A stretch of 64,000 nucleotides of DNA from Flavobacterium omnivorum (GTDB taxonomy: Bacteria; Bacteroidota; Bacteroidia; Flavobacteriales; Flavobacteriaceae). Position 1 is the stretch's first letter; each line of letters starts with the position of its first letter. A program made the position numbers and the translations under genes. Positions 17,793 through 26,138 of the stretch are shown in pieces. The notes under the pieces were generated by a model. The model ran no database searches, was not told the origin of the DNA, and saw nothing but the letters and a program-made list of their open reading frames with translations. The stretch covers positions 1 through 64,000 of the forward strand of contig NZ_FNDB01000004.1 of assembly GCF_900099915.1 (NCBI RefSeq). The letters are read 5' to 3'.

Positions 17793-17836
17793 GCGAGAAA
17801 CTTAGTTGAAAGCCTAGGTTTCTCGTTTTCGTTTTA
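17793..17836 (+). terminator. Intrinsic terminator closing the PUL
   Basis: GCGAGAAAC pairs with GTTTCTCG, extended by inner TAG/CTA pairing, and is followed by a T-rich tract. It lies 60 nt after the GH92 stop. Confidence 0.7.
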
Positions 17837-17888
17837 TGATTTCAAGTATCTATTCAGATTATTAATTTAAAAGGATCAAAATAGTTTC

Positions 17889-18092
17889 CTAACCAATTAT
17901 CAGAGGTTCGACCTGTTCCATTTTTAGACTAGTGTATTGGCAGAATTCTTCTACAGAAACAAATTCATTTTGAAGCTTATTAAGTTCCTTTCTGATGTTT
18001 TGCAACAGTCTAATGCTTTGACGATAACTCTTTCCAGTTATACGTTGTATGTCCTTAGGGTAGATACATAATCTCTTGTTTTTGGCTCTCAT
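17889..18092 (-). CDS. Small conserved basic protein, 67 aa, possibly DNA-binding
   Basis: Product starts MRAKNKRLCIYPKDIQRITG, with a helical, basic N-terminal half (KSYRQSIRLLQNIRKELN) and an acidic, hydrophobic C-terminal half (FVSVEEFCQYTSLKMEQVEP). I know it only as a type of small protein seen in Flavobacteriaceae. The two short helical units could form a helix-turn-helix, but this is a guess. It is convergent with the GH92 gene. A broken paralogue in the same orientation lies at 7267-7455 on the other side of the PUL. Confidence 0.65.
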   Translation of the reverse strand: MRAKNKRLCIYPKDIQRITGKSYRQSIRLLQNIRKELNKLQNEFVSVEEFCQYTSLKMEQVEPLIIG

Positions 18093-18402
18093 ACTCTATC
18101 TATGACTTTTATTGGGCTTTGCCTAACTTGAAACCGTTATGGTTCAAGTTCTGGCACTCCATAAAAATAGTAAATAATTCCTTTGGTTCAGAAGCGGAAA
18201 TCTACTCCTTTCAATGTTGGTTGTAGATGGGTATTTAGGTCATTTTATGCCATTTGTGTCACAAAGTGACATATGGGATAGGGGAGTCTTTTTTATGTGA
18301 TTTAATTGACTAAAATTTGTTTTATAATCAATCAAAAAGTGTTGCAACAGGATGATGATTGAAAGAGTTTTAATTGAATAATTAATCTAAATTTTAGGAA
18401 TT
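18093..18402. other. Spacer upstream of the four-gene cassette
   Basis: 310 nt without a gene. Apart from the small palindrome at 18257-18271 I see only AT-rich promoter-like DNA. Confidence 0.5.
18257..18271. promoter_or_regulatory. Operator-like palindrome
   Basis: TGTCAC-AAA-GTGACA, perfect, in the spacer between the divergent 67-aa gene and the four-gene cassette. It could bind a dimeric regulator; the binder is unknown. Confidence 0.35.
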
Positions 18403-19158
18403 ATGGCAAGACAGAAAGGCATAATTAAATTGAAAGGTACTATCGGAGATATTACCTTTTACAAAACCAAAGATGGGCATTTGGCTCGTGAAAAAGGGGG
18501 TATTGATGCGAGCAGAATCAAAAGTGATCCTGCATTCCAAAGAACGCGAGAAAACGGGGCGGAATTTGGAAGGGCTGGTAAAGCTGGTAAAACGCTAAGA
18601 ACAGCTTTGAGAACTTTGCTTATCAATTCTGCTGATAGTAGAATGGTGAGCCGATTAACTCAATCTATGGTCAAAGTCATTCAGGCAGATATGACAAACG
18701 ATAGAGGATTACGAAATGTAATTGATGGCGAAGCGGAATTGCTTGTAGGGTTTGATTTTAATATCACTGGAAAATTAGGTACGACTTTGTTTGTTCCTTT
18801 TGTGGCGACCATTGATAGAGCTGCAGGCGAAATTTCGGTTGCTATAGATCCCTTTGTTCCTGCGATTATGATCGCTGCTCCTGGTGGAACAACTCACTAT
18901 AAAATTATTTCTGCGGGAGCTGAAATTAATTTTGAGGAGGAAACTTTTGTTGTTTCGAGTTCTGAAACGGCTGTCATGCCTTGGGATTCTACTCCAGTGC
19001 TTGCTATCAATCAGTTGAATGCAGTGACTCAAAACAGTGTTAGTCCGTTGTTTTTGGCTTTAGGTCTGGAGTTTTATCAGGAGGTAAATGGAAAAATGTA
19101 TCCTTTGAAAAATGGGGCATACAATCCATTGGCATTGGTAAAAGTAAGCGGTCTGTAA
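18403..19158 (+). CDS. Conserved hypothetical protein of a flavobacterial four-gene cassette, 251 aa
   Basis: Starts MARQKGIIKLKGTIGDITFY and has a basic N-terminal segment rich in Arg, Lys and Gly (to about residue 75, AGKAGKTLRTALRTLL). After this comes a hydrophobic beta-rich region (about 100-250) resembling a carbohydrate-binding or structural sandwich. There is no signal peptide. I recognise it as a recurrent Bacteroidota protein without a known function. It is followed after one nt by a DUF5675 gene and two small membrane-protein genes, a context reminiscent of phage lysis or structural cassettes. Confidence 0.65.
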   Translation: MARQKGIIKLKGTIGDITFYKTKDGHLAREKGGIDASRIKSDPAFQRTRENGAEFGRAGKAGKTLRTALRTLLINSADSRMVSRLTQSMVKVIQADMTNDRGLRNVIDGEAELLVGFDFNITGKLGTTLFVPFVATIDRAAGEISVAIDPFVPAIMIAAPGGTTHYKIISAGAEINFEEETFVVSSSETAVMPWDSTPVLAINQLNAVTQNSVSPLFLALGLEFYQEVNGKMYPLKNGAYNPLALVKVSGL

Positions 19159-19159
19159 G

Positions 19160-19591
19160 ATGGTTTTGGTATTAAATAGGACCTATTTTCCCGAGGGAAC
19201 ACAAGGAACTTTAGAATGGAACGGCACCGTAGTTTGTTATGCCATCGAGTTGCCCTGGTTGCAAAACCAAAGGCGCATTTCTTGTATTCCCGAAGGAGAA
19301 TATGTTTTACAGAAGCGGTTTAGTCCTAAATTCAAATGGCACCTGCATTTGCAAAATGTACCGGGAAGAGATTTTATATTAATACATTCTGCTAATGATG
19401 CTAAAAAGGAACTGTTGGGCTGTATCGCTCCCGTAACAATACAAACCGGAATAGGGAAGGGGAGCGCCTCCCGAATAGCTTTAGAAAAGCTGACAACGAT
19501 CGTATATGCTGCCTTGGGACACAACGAAGAAGTGAAAATAAAGATCCAATCTAATCTTTCGACTCCGCTCAGGATGACAGGGATCAAATAA
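19160..19591 (+). CDS. DUF5675-family protein
   Basis: The 143-aa product has the DUF5675 pattern: TLGTLEWNG-like start (GTLEWNGTVVCYAIE), IPEGEYVLQKRFSPKF, HLHLQNVPGRDFILIHSAND and LLGCIAPVTI. The spaced His76 and Cys88 resemble the His...Cys arrangement of L,D-transpeptidase (YkuD) domains, suggesting a cell-wall role; this is inference only. The last residues (NLSTPLRMTGIK) are encoded by a copy of a dispersed repeat containing CGCTCAGGATGAC, so the native C-terminus has probably been replaced. It sits one nt after the 251-aa gene and before two holin-sized membrane proteins. Confidence 0.75.
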   Translation: MVLVLNRTYFPEGTQGTLEWNGTVVCYAIELPWLQNQRRISCIPEGEYVLQKRFSPKFKWHLHLQNVPGRDFILIHSANDAKKELLGCIAPVTIQTGIGKGSASRIALEKLTTIVYAALGHNEEVKIKIQSNLSTPLRMTGIK

Positions 19592-19603
19592 AAGCAATAA
19601 ATT

Positions 19604-19882
19604 ATGAATGTAGTAGAAAGAACAAAAGCTCCCACTCCGAAGTTTTTCAGGATGTTGCGAAGTATTGGTTTGGCCTTACTGGCCTTAAGTGGAAGTGTGA
19701 TTGCAGCACCAGTGATTTTGCCAGCTGTTGTCGTTAGTGTTGCGGGGTATTTGGCGGTTGCAGGTGGCGTGCTTTCTGCAGTTAGTCAAATGACGGTTGA
19801 TGATGAGGCAAAATCGGAGGAGGATATAGTAAAGAGGATGAGGAGAGACAATGAAAATTTACCTAGAGATGGAATCAAATAA
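19604..19882 (+). CDS. Small membrane protein, holin-like size (92 aa)
   Basis: Two hydrophobic segments (about 17-38 and 40-64, LALLALSGSVIAAPVILPAV and VSVAGYLAVAGGVLSAV), followed by a charged tail (EEDIVKRMRRDNE). No specific family recognised. Its size, charge pattern and position beside a possible wall-active DUF5675 protein resemble phage holin or antiholin genes, but this is inference. It overlaps the next gene. Confidence 0.6.
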   Translation: MNVVERTKAPTPKFFRMLRSIGLALLALSGSVIAAPVILPAVVVSVAGYLAVAGGVLSAVSQMTVDDEAKSEEDIVKRMRRDNENLPRDGIK

Positions 19883-20042
19883 CACATTGCACCTTGGAAC
19901 TGCATCCGGAACTTTGTTGAGTATTGTGCCCAATATCGTTTCAGAAGATATTCTAAAAACCATTATCTTAGCAAGTATAGGGGCTATAGTCAGCTTTGCG
20001 ATATCGCTACTTTTAAAGTGGTTACTCAAAATCAAAAAATAA
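19869..20042 (+). CDS. Very small membrane protein, 57 aa
   Basis: Starts MESNNTLHLGTASGTLLSIV and ends with one transmembrane helix (about 32-52, IILASIGAIVSFAISLLLKW) and a Lys-rich tail. It overlaps the previous gene by 14 nt from this ATG. An upstream ATG at 19851 (six more residues) has a better purine-rich tract before it, so either start is possible. It is the last gene of the cassette and two terminators follow. Function unknown; possibly a holin partner. Confidence 0.6.
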   Translation: MESNNTLHLGTASGTLLSIVPNIVSEDILKTIILASIGAIVSFAISLLLKWLLKIKK

Positions 20043-20044
20043 AT

Positions 20045-20077
20045 AATCCGGTTATGATTGGTAACCTTTTCCGGATT
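20045..20077 (+). terminator. Hairpin after the four-gene cassette
   Basis: AATCCGG (20045-20051) pairs with CCGGATT (20071-20077). It precedes a second, stronger terminator. Confidence 0.45.
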
Positions 20078-20085
20078 AAGTAGGA

Positions 20086-20115
20086 AAGCCTGATCGTAAG
20101 ATTAGGCTTTTTTTT
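20086..20115 (+). terminator. Strong intrinsic terminator
   Basis: AAGCCTGATC-GTAA-GATTAGGCTT (one G-T pair) is followed by six Ts. It closes the plus-strand cassette before the convergent minus-strand gene. Confidence 0.85.
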
Positions 20116-20161
20116 AGGACAGAGTATAATGATTTGTGATTAAGAGAAGTTGTCACTTTTT

Positions 20162-20803
20162 CTACCATTCGTCTTCTAAAAGTTCATTTAGAGTTTTTCC
20201 GAGGTTAGATAGTTTGTAAATATCTTGTTCAATATCATTTTCAGTATTGTCAAAAATTCCAGTTCGTATTATTAATCCTAACCCATAAAGTGAAGCAGAA
20301 ATTTCTTGATTCCCAATAGGAGTTTCGTATTCAGGCAGTCTTTTTAGGTCTGATAAGAAAACCTTGTCAATTATTGAAGCATATCTTAAAAAAAGTTCAT
20401 AGTTAAGTTTGCCACATAAAGTGTTTTTGAAAAGAACTCCAATAAGTTTAGCTTTTTGTAAGTCATCAATTTTATCTAGTATGAAAAGCAGCTTATTTCC
20501 AACCTTACCATTATACTCTTCATTTAATTCTAACTTCAAAAACATCTTTTCTCTATCCTCTGGGCTAATTTTATCCATTGGTTTTAAAAAAGATACGATT
20601 TTACTCATGAAAATGTAGTCTCGAATTGATAAAGTAGTTGAAAATAAATTTACTATGACACCTAAAATTGGAATGTCTTTTAAAAAGGAAATATTATTAA
20701 AAACGTTGTCTATATTTACTTCTGCTAAATCAGTAATTACTTCTGGCAATTTGCTTTTAGTGATTGTAGATATTAATGAGTCGTTAAAATTATTATTGTT
20801 CAT
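20162..20803 (-). CDS. Hypothetical protein with a hydrophobic segment, 213 aa
   Basis: Helical protein with a hydrophobic stretch at about 44-58 (IPILGVIVNLFSTTLSIRDY) that may insert in or lie on the membrane. A conserved-looking PEDREKMFLKLELNEEYNGK segment follows, then a C-terminal region ending in LSNLGKTLNELLEDEW. I do not recognise the family with confidence. Small helical proteins of this form occur in defence and immunity loci, and this is the first minus-strand gene left of the mobile and defence region. It stands alone. Confidence 0.6.
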   Translation of the reverse strand: MNNNNFNDSLISTITKSKLPEVITDLAEVNIDNVFNNISFLKDIPILGVIVNLFSTTLSIRDYIFMSKIVSFLKPMDKISPEDREKMFLKLELNEEYNGKVGNKLLFILDKIDDLQKAKLIGVLFKNTLCGKLNYELFLRYASIIDKVFLSDLKRLPEYETPIGNQEISASLYGLGLIIRTGIFDNTENDIEQDIYKLSNLGKTLNELLEDEW

Positions 20804-20948
20804 AGAATTTGATTTTAAATTTTGCTATCAACTAGTAAATGGGTTGGACTTCTTACCCAAGCTCTTCACTATTAAAATAGATTTTTATGATAAATATCAG
20901 GATTTACTTATTTTCAAATGTAGCTAATTAAACCAGAAGTATTAATTT

Positions 20949-21374
20949 TTATTTCTTCTTACAGTATCTGGTAAGAATCACTCTTCTCATTTCATTAATG
21001 AGTACAATATTCTTCTGTAATTGATCCTCTTTTTGTTCCAGGAACCTCAACGCTTGGACCTGCTTTTTGTGCAGCTCATGTTCCTGCATCATTTCGTTAA
21101 CTTTTGACATAAAATCCTTTTTAAAATCAGCAATTCTTAAAAATGGAATTACGGACCCCAATAATGATTGGTGCCAGAATTTTGCTTTCCATAAACTATA
21201 AGCTAACCAATACACTGTTTCGGCATCTTCATCGTTTTGAAATAGGATTACAAAGCTATTAGTAAACGGTTCGTTTTGTGGTTTACCGGAATTCATTCCT
21301 TTGTTGAGGATGTAGATCTGGTTTCCTTTGTAAATAGCATTTTTTTGGTGTGTTTTGATGATAAAATTCGGCAT
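20949..21374 (-). CDS. Mobile-element protein, probably DUF6943
   Basis: A 141-aa soluble protein with YILNKGMNSGKPQNEPFTNS, then FWHQSLLGSVIPFLRIADFK and a coiled-coil C-terminus (about 95-135, charged and Gln-rich). From memory this matches a small family of unknown function (DUF6943) found in Bacteroidota conjugative and mobilisable elements. It marks the left edge of mobile-element DNA whose right part includes RteC at 56.3 kb. Function unknown. Confidence 0.6.
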   Translation of the reverse strand: MPNFIIKTHQKNAIYKGNQIYILNKGMNSGKPQNEPFTNSFVILFQNDEDAETVYWLAYSLWKAKFWHQSLLGSVIPFLRIADFKKDFMSKVNEMMQEHELHKKQVQALRFLEQKEDQLQKNIVLINEMRRVILTRYCKKK

Positions 21375-22431
21375 AGCGCTTTGGTGTTAAAGATTCGACC
21401 TTAATTTTTTTCGCTGATTTTATTTTCTTTTGGATGCGAAGAATTATCATTTCGGAAAAGAAAAAAGAGAAAAAAAGAAAGCCGTTACAACAGCAGAAAT
21501 GACGAACGAAAATGGAGGGAAGAAATACCGACTGAAAGTGAGGAATGAATGCTATTATTGCTGGATTTTTTTCTTTTTCTTTTCAGAAAAATGCACTATC
21601 GTAGTTGTTGTAATTCCTTAGGGGTGTTGTTGTATAATCGGCAATCAAACACCCCCAAGCACCGCAAGGAGCAAAAAAAGTGGTGCCTGTTTTTAGGGCA
21701 AGGAACTTTTTTTTGCGGATGAGGAGCGCCGTGGCGGGGTTGCGGCAATCGAACAGCCACCATAGACGCGAGAGTTGAGTGGAGGTACGAAGCGAAACGT
21801 AGCGGCTATGAGCGTGAAACGGCGGGTAAAAAATAGAAGGCAACCGCCTTTTTGGCGGTGTACCTTGATTTAGGGCAAAGCGACCGAACCAACTGATAAT
21901 TGATAGTGGATTATTGATAAATGAAAATGGATGCTTCTAAGATAATGTAAGTGAGGTAAGCGGAACCAAGCCCGATGGCTGTGCGAAGGAGCAACCGCTG
22001 AAAAAATGGAGGGCTGCAGACAGAATACGGCTGGAATGCAGTGAAGCGTAGTGTAACGAAATGAAGCGGTATGGTGGATGCATAAGCCCGACCGAACGCA
22101 GGAAGTGAACGTGTGGAGATGAGGAACGAAACAGCGCAAAAATTATAGCTGCTTATTTTCAAGCTGCTGTATTTTTTTGTGCTGTGAAGTGTCTGTGGAA
22201 CGGAGGGAAACCTGAATATTAAATTGAAATAATAAATAGACTATTTACCGAAAATGTTCTTATGAAAATGTAAGGTTGACCGACTGGAACAGCCGAACGG
22301 AACAAAGTGAACGACCGAAGAGAGACCGCTTGATTGCCCGTGATGTTTAATGATTATTTTTAGTTAGATTTTAGTACAATTAAATCGACGTTGTAAGGAT
22401 AAGTAAAGTTTTAGATTGGTTCGTGTTGTAA
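21375..22431. other. Long non-coding, GC-richer, repeat-like stretch
   Basis: About 1 kb with no credible gene. It is clearly richer in G and C than both flanks and full of recurring short words such as GAAGCG, GTAGCGG and GGAACGAA in loose periodic order. It includes a perfect hairpin ACCGCC-TTTTT-GGCGGT at 21843-21859. Open frames across it are low-complexity and unconvincing. Similar long untranslated stretches lie near transfer or mobilisation genes in Bacteroidota elements; an origin of transfer is possible but not shown. Confidence 0.5.
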
Positions 22432-22698
22432 TCATTTCGTTTCGTCTTTGCGTTTGAGGACAAGAGGCATTTTTTTTTGGTGTTTTGGATTTCTGCCATC
22501 AGGGGATTGGCTTCTATTGTGATGATATGGTTTTGGGGCTGGAACTCCAAAAGGTTTTACAAGGTTGCTTTGAACCGGTTTTGTAGTTCTGTGGCGGACT
22601 TTGATTGTTTGGAGTGGAAGCACATAAATTTTAAAATTTGAAGTTTCGATGTAAGTTGCTAATTGGAAGGTGAAGGGAATGTAATTTCGATCTGGCAA
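22432..22698 (-). CDS. Possible small basic protein, 88 aa
   Basis: The frame starts MPDRNYIPFTFQLATYIETS and ends in a basic Pro/His/Lys-rich tail (VKPFGVPAPKPYHHNRSQS). The N-terminal half reads like a real protein; the tail is low-complexity. It lies between the GC-richer non-coding stretch and a small hypothetical gene. No family recognised, and it may be spurious. Confidence 0.3.
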   Translation of the reverse strand: MPDRNYIPFTFQLATYIETSNFKIYVLPLQTIKVRHRTTKPVQSNLVKPFGVPAPKPYHHNRSQSPDGRNPKHQKKMPLVLKRKDETK

Positions 22699-22747
22699 GT
22701 CACACGAAAGGATTCGGGAGCTGGAGAAATCTAACTTCGTTTAGAAT

Positions 22748-22975
22748 CTAAAGTTTTTTCAAATAAAGGTCAAGATTCAAAAATTTTTCGTCCACCATTT
22801 CTAATCTAAATTCATCAATGTTATACGAAAAATTTAGGAAATTAATTATTTTGTCATTTTCAATTGAACCTGAAGTTATTAAAATTTTTTTAATTTCTTC
22901 AAGTCCACTTATTGAATTTAACACAACATAATCATTATTTTTTTCTTCCAGAAAAGTAATATTTGATATTCTCAT
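22748..22975 (-). CDS. Small hypothetical protein, 75 aa
   Basis: Acidic, AT-rich-coded small protein (MRISNITFLEEKNNDYVVLN to NLDLYLKKL) with alternating strands and helices. No motif recognised. It follows the ABC-three-component operon in the direction of transcription after a spacer of about 160 nt, so it could be an accessory or immunity protein or unrelated cargo. Confidence 0.45.
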   Translation of the reverse strand: MRISNITFLEEKNNDYVVLNSISGLEEIKKILITSGSIENDKIINFLNFSYNIDEFRLEMVDEKFLNLDLYLKKL

Positions 22976-23137
22976 TTTAAATTATTGATTCATATTTTCT
23001 CAGCATTGTACACAACGTCCCAGTACTACAGTGGGTTTGGTGTTGAATTAAGCCTTTTTTTGGATTTGCCAATCATCCCAATACAAAACCATTTTTCAAA
23101 TTAAGCCAATTTTAGTAAGTGTTGCTGTATACTATTT

Positions 23138-25051
23138 TTACTCCAATTTTAACGTTTTACTACTTTCGGTATAAAATTCTCCAACACATAAATCTGAATT
23201 GTCTAACTCTGGTGAAATCATTGAGGTCGTAATTATAATTTGATGTCTAATTTCACTTTCAGATGATATTTTTACAATTTCATTTTGAAAACTTTGGCTT
23301 CTCATTGGTTCCATTCCCTTATCTTCAATATTATCACAAAGTATGAATCTTGGGTATCTAAAAAAATCTTTTCCTAATGACGCAAAGAAAATAGCAAAAC
23401 GGACACTATTTTTTAGATAGACATTAGAACTTTCAGAAAAATTATTTTCATTGTCTAGTGAAAAAGTATTTTTTTCAAAATCTAATTCAATATTCGTTCC
23501 AGTTTGGAATTCAGGCTGTCTTCCTAAATCACTATGCAAAAGTCTTAAAGCAAAACTTTGTATTAAATCGAAAGCACTTTGTAATCTTCTAAACTGTTCA
23601 GCTTCTTTATAATTAATATTTGATTTTAGAGAATCAATTTTAATTTTAAGACCAATAAGTTCTTTTCTAATAACTTCAATTTGTTCTAAAGCTTTTAACT
23701 GTTTGATTAAGTAATCATTTTTTGACCTTAATTCGCCTTTTTTGATTAAAAGCTCATCAAGTTCTTGATTTCTAGTTGTATTTACATTAGATAAAGCTTC
23801 ATTAAGTTCTCTTTGAAAAGCCCTTACTTTTAATTCAAGAGTTGGAAAACTTGTTTTGAGTTCTAATAAAGTATGCTCTTTTTCTAAAAATAGTTTTTTC
23901 GATTCTCTAATTTGATTATCGATTTCTTGTTGCATTCTTTTTATTTGAGAAGAACCTTTGTCTTCTGGTAATTGTTGTTTACACAATTCGCAATGATTTT
24001 CTTCAATTACTTTGTCAAGTGTAGAAAGACAATTTGGACAATGATTCATTTTTACATCAACAAAAGTTTCCCTTGTTAATAATGAATCTGAAAGAGCGTA
24101 AGCTCTTTTTTCCAGACTTTTTATAAAATCCGCTGAATCAATTAATTCAAATTCATATTCGCTGATTTTGTTTTGTAATAATGAAAGACTATTTCTAGTT
24201 GATAATAGATTAGTTTTAATTGTAACTATTTTTAAATCTCGTTCCCCATTATTTTCATTATTTTGAGTTTGTTCGGAATCAACTTTTGTTAGATAATTTT
24301 CAATACTTAATAATTGATTATTATTTTCTTCAATTAATGCGTTAATAATGTTTGGATTTAATTCATTATCGCTTGATTTGAAAATTTGCTCAATACCTTC
24401 AAATTGCTTTTTCTTAATGTCAAAATCTTTTTCAGATTCTCGCAATAAAATTTTATCAGAATATAATGAATCATCATAGACGCCAAATAATAAATCAGCA
24501 ATTGTTTTTCTTGTAATTGCAGAATCAAATGAATCTGTCATTAATAAGTCTAATGTTAGACTTTTTTGGTCGATATATAACAATCTCAAAATTTGATGCA
24601 TTGTTATGTTGCTATCAACATCGCCTCTTAATTCAGGAAAACCTAAAGAAAGAAATAATGCATTTGAAAAACTTTTTTTACTTTCAGTTCTGCGATATGG
24701 AAATATCTGCCAACCTTCGCTGGTTGATTTTATTGCTTCCTCATAAGTTCCCCAAAAGATGGACATTGGTTGATTGCCAGAAACGGAAACAGTTCTTTTT
24801 ATGGTTATTGGTTCTGTATTTATTACAACTTCTGCGTAAACATCACCACATAAAGTAGCTGATTTTGTCCATTTTTTAAAATCACCACCAAGTACAAAGA
24901 AAATAAAATTACCTATTGTTGATTTACCCGCACTATTATGACCTCTAATAATGTTTACGCCATCGTGAAATAGTTCGTCATATGCTTTTTTACCTGTTAA
25001 GGTAAAAATTACTAGACGATTTAATTTGAGAAATGGATTATATTGCGTCAT
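23138..25051 (-). CDS. ABC-three-component system ATPase (SMC/Rad50-like)
   Basis: ABC-type ATPase with the Walker A motif GHNSAGKST at about residues 37-45. A long coiled coil (about 200-480) is broken by a zinc-binding pair (NHCPNC, then NHCELC), and a C-terminal ATPase half has a degenerate Walker B (RFILCDNIEDKG) near residue 580. Such proteins are the motor of ABC-three-component (ABC-3C) conflict systems. An upstream in-frame TTG at 25063 would add four residues; ATG 25051 (MTQYNPFLKLNRLVIF) is preferred and overlaps the middle-component gene by 14 nt. It is the last gene of a four-gene operon. The protective role is inferred from family, not shown. Confidence 0.8.
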   Translation of the reverse strand: MTQYNPFLKLNRLVIFTLTGKKAYDELFHDGVNIIRGHNSAGKSTIGNFIFFVLGGDFKKWTKSATLCGDVYAEVVINTEPITIKRTVSVSGNQPMSIFWGTYEEAIKSTSEGWQIFPYRRTESKKSFSNALFLSLGFPELRGDVDSNITMHQILRLLYIDQKSLTLDLLMTDSFDSAITRKTIADLLFGVYDDSLYSDKILLRESEKDFDIKKKQFEGIEQIFKSSDNELNPNIINALIEENNNQLLSIENYLTKVDSEQTQNNENNGERDLKIVTIKTNLLSTRNSLSLLQNKISEYEFELIDSADFIKSLEKRAYALSDSLLTRETFVDVKMNHCPNCLSTLDKVIEENHCELCKQQLPEDKGSSQIKRMQQEIDNQIRESKKLFLEKEHTLLELKTSFPTLELKVRAFQRELNEALSNVNTTRNQELDELLIKKGELRSKNDYLIKQLKALEQIEVIRKELIGLKIKIDSLKSNINYKEAEQFRRLQSAFDLIQSFALRLLHSDLGRQPEFQTGTNIELDFEKNTFSLDNENNFSESSNVYLKNSVRFAIFFASLGKDFFRYPRFILCDNIEDKGMEPMRSQSFQNEIVKISSESEIRHQIIITTSMISPELDNSDLCVGEFYTESSKTLKLE

Positions 25052-25541
25052 ACTTAAATTCAATTAGATTTGTTCTGACTTTTAATCCTAAATGACCATA
25101 AAGATTCATTGACGCTAAAGGACCAGTAATCAAAGTTATAAGATTTGGATTTTCTTCATTTGCTTGATTAATTCTTATTGAAAGTTTTTCAGCAAGAATA
25201 GAATCAGTTCTTTTTATTATTCCATTTTTAAATTCATTTGCATCAAATAAACCATATGAGATTAATGCTTTAATCGCTAAAATCTGTATATTTTCCATTT
25301 TAAAAAAAAGTCGTTTTCTATCAATTATATGCTCATAATTATTGCTTTCAGCTTTTATGTATTTTTCATATTTTTTGAATCCTTGAAAACTTTTTATTTC
25401 TAAAAGTTCTGTAGGGAATGCCAAATAAAAATCTAGAATTCTTAATTTATCAACTTCAAGATTTTCTTCTATCTTTTCAGTTATTTGTAAGATTCTAAAC
25501 ATTGTATGATATATGTCGTAAGCTTGATTGTATATTAACAT
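25038..25541 (-). CDS. ABC-three-component system middle component
   Basis: A 167-aa protein starting MLIYNQAYDIYHTMFRILQI, with KLRILDFYLAFPTELLEIKS and a C-terminal helical part. This is the pattern of the small middle component (MC5-like) of ABC-3C systems, which carries a winged-helix-like fold and links the ATPase to the third component. It starts one nt after the upstream gene ends and overlaps the ATPase gene, indicating tight translational coupling. Confidence 0.7.
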   Translation of the reverse strand: MLIYNQAYDIYHTMFRILQITEKIEENLEVDKLRILDFYLAFPTELLEIKSFQGFKKYEKYIKAESNNYEHIIDRKRLFFKMENIQILAIKALISYGLFDANEFKNGIIKRTDSILAEKLSIRINQANEENPNLITLITGPLASMNLYGHLGLKVRTNLIEFKYDAI

Positions 25542-25542
25542 A

Positions 25543-26133
25543 CTAATTCCATTTTATATGACAGTTTCCAGTTAAAAAATAAATCATTCCATTTATTTCA
25601 TCATCATAAATCCTCAATAAGTTATTGCCAAGTATATCTTCTAAAGGTTTAATAATATATTCTGTAACAAGTTGATTTATAAATTCTTCAGAAAGTCCTT
25701 CCGAAATTCTTGGATATACATTAGTTTGATAACTTGAATAAACTTTTGCAAGTAAAAAAGCATAGATTAATTGAGCAGTTTCTGAATGTTCGTTTTTCAA
25801 AAGTTTTTTAGCGAATTTTTCTTTTGAAGTTTCAGCAAAATGTAAATAATTGAGTCTATTTCCATTCTCTAATTTTTTTTCTAAACCGATAAATCCTTTA
25901 TCGTCAGCATTATTTTTAAAATGTAAAAGTTCATCTACAATTTCGCTAAAAATTGCGGATTCATTTTTTTCTTTTTCGAGTCTATCATACAATTTTTCCA
26001 GTTGCGATTGACCTCCAAAAGTAATTCGACCTATATTATAAGTTGGCTTGTTTATATCACGACCGGCTAAATCACCATTTTCTAAAACATTTTCAGATTG
26101 GGTAACATCATTTAGAATTTCATCTTTTGGCAT
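25543..26133 (-). CDS. ABC-three-component system protein with N-terminal GDLAGRDINK motif
   Basis: 196 aa. The N-terminal segment (ENVLENGDLAGRDINKPTYN) carries a G-D-x-A-G-R-D motif seen before effector or sensor domains in several bacterial conflict proteins. The rest (about 45-196) is helical and would be the C-terminal-type component of ABC-3C. No nuclease motif is visible. The same motif ends the 58-aa membrane protein encoded directly upstream (VGGDMAGRDVNK), suggesting the two bind the same partner or each other. Five nt separate the genes. Confidence 0.65.
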   Translation of the reverse strand: MPKDEILNDVTQSENVLENGDLAGRDINKPTYNIGRITFGGQSQLEKLYDRLEKEKNESAIFSEIVDELLHFKNNADDKGFIGLEKKLENGNRLNYLHFAETSKEKFAKKLLKNEHSETAQLIYAFLLAKVYSSYQTNVYPRISEGLSEEFINQLVTEYIIKPLEDILGNNLLRIYDDEINGMIYFLTGNCHIKWN

Positions 26134-26138
26134 ACAAA

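Noticed and set aside
21583..22162. Minus-strand open frames in the GC-richer block
   Set aside because: Low-complexity, Ser/Arg/His-rich translations without start context; they follow from the base composition.
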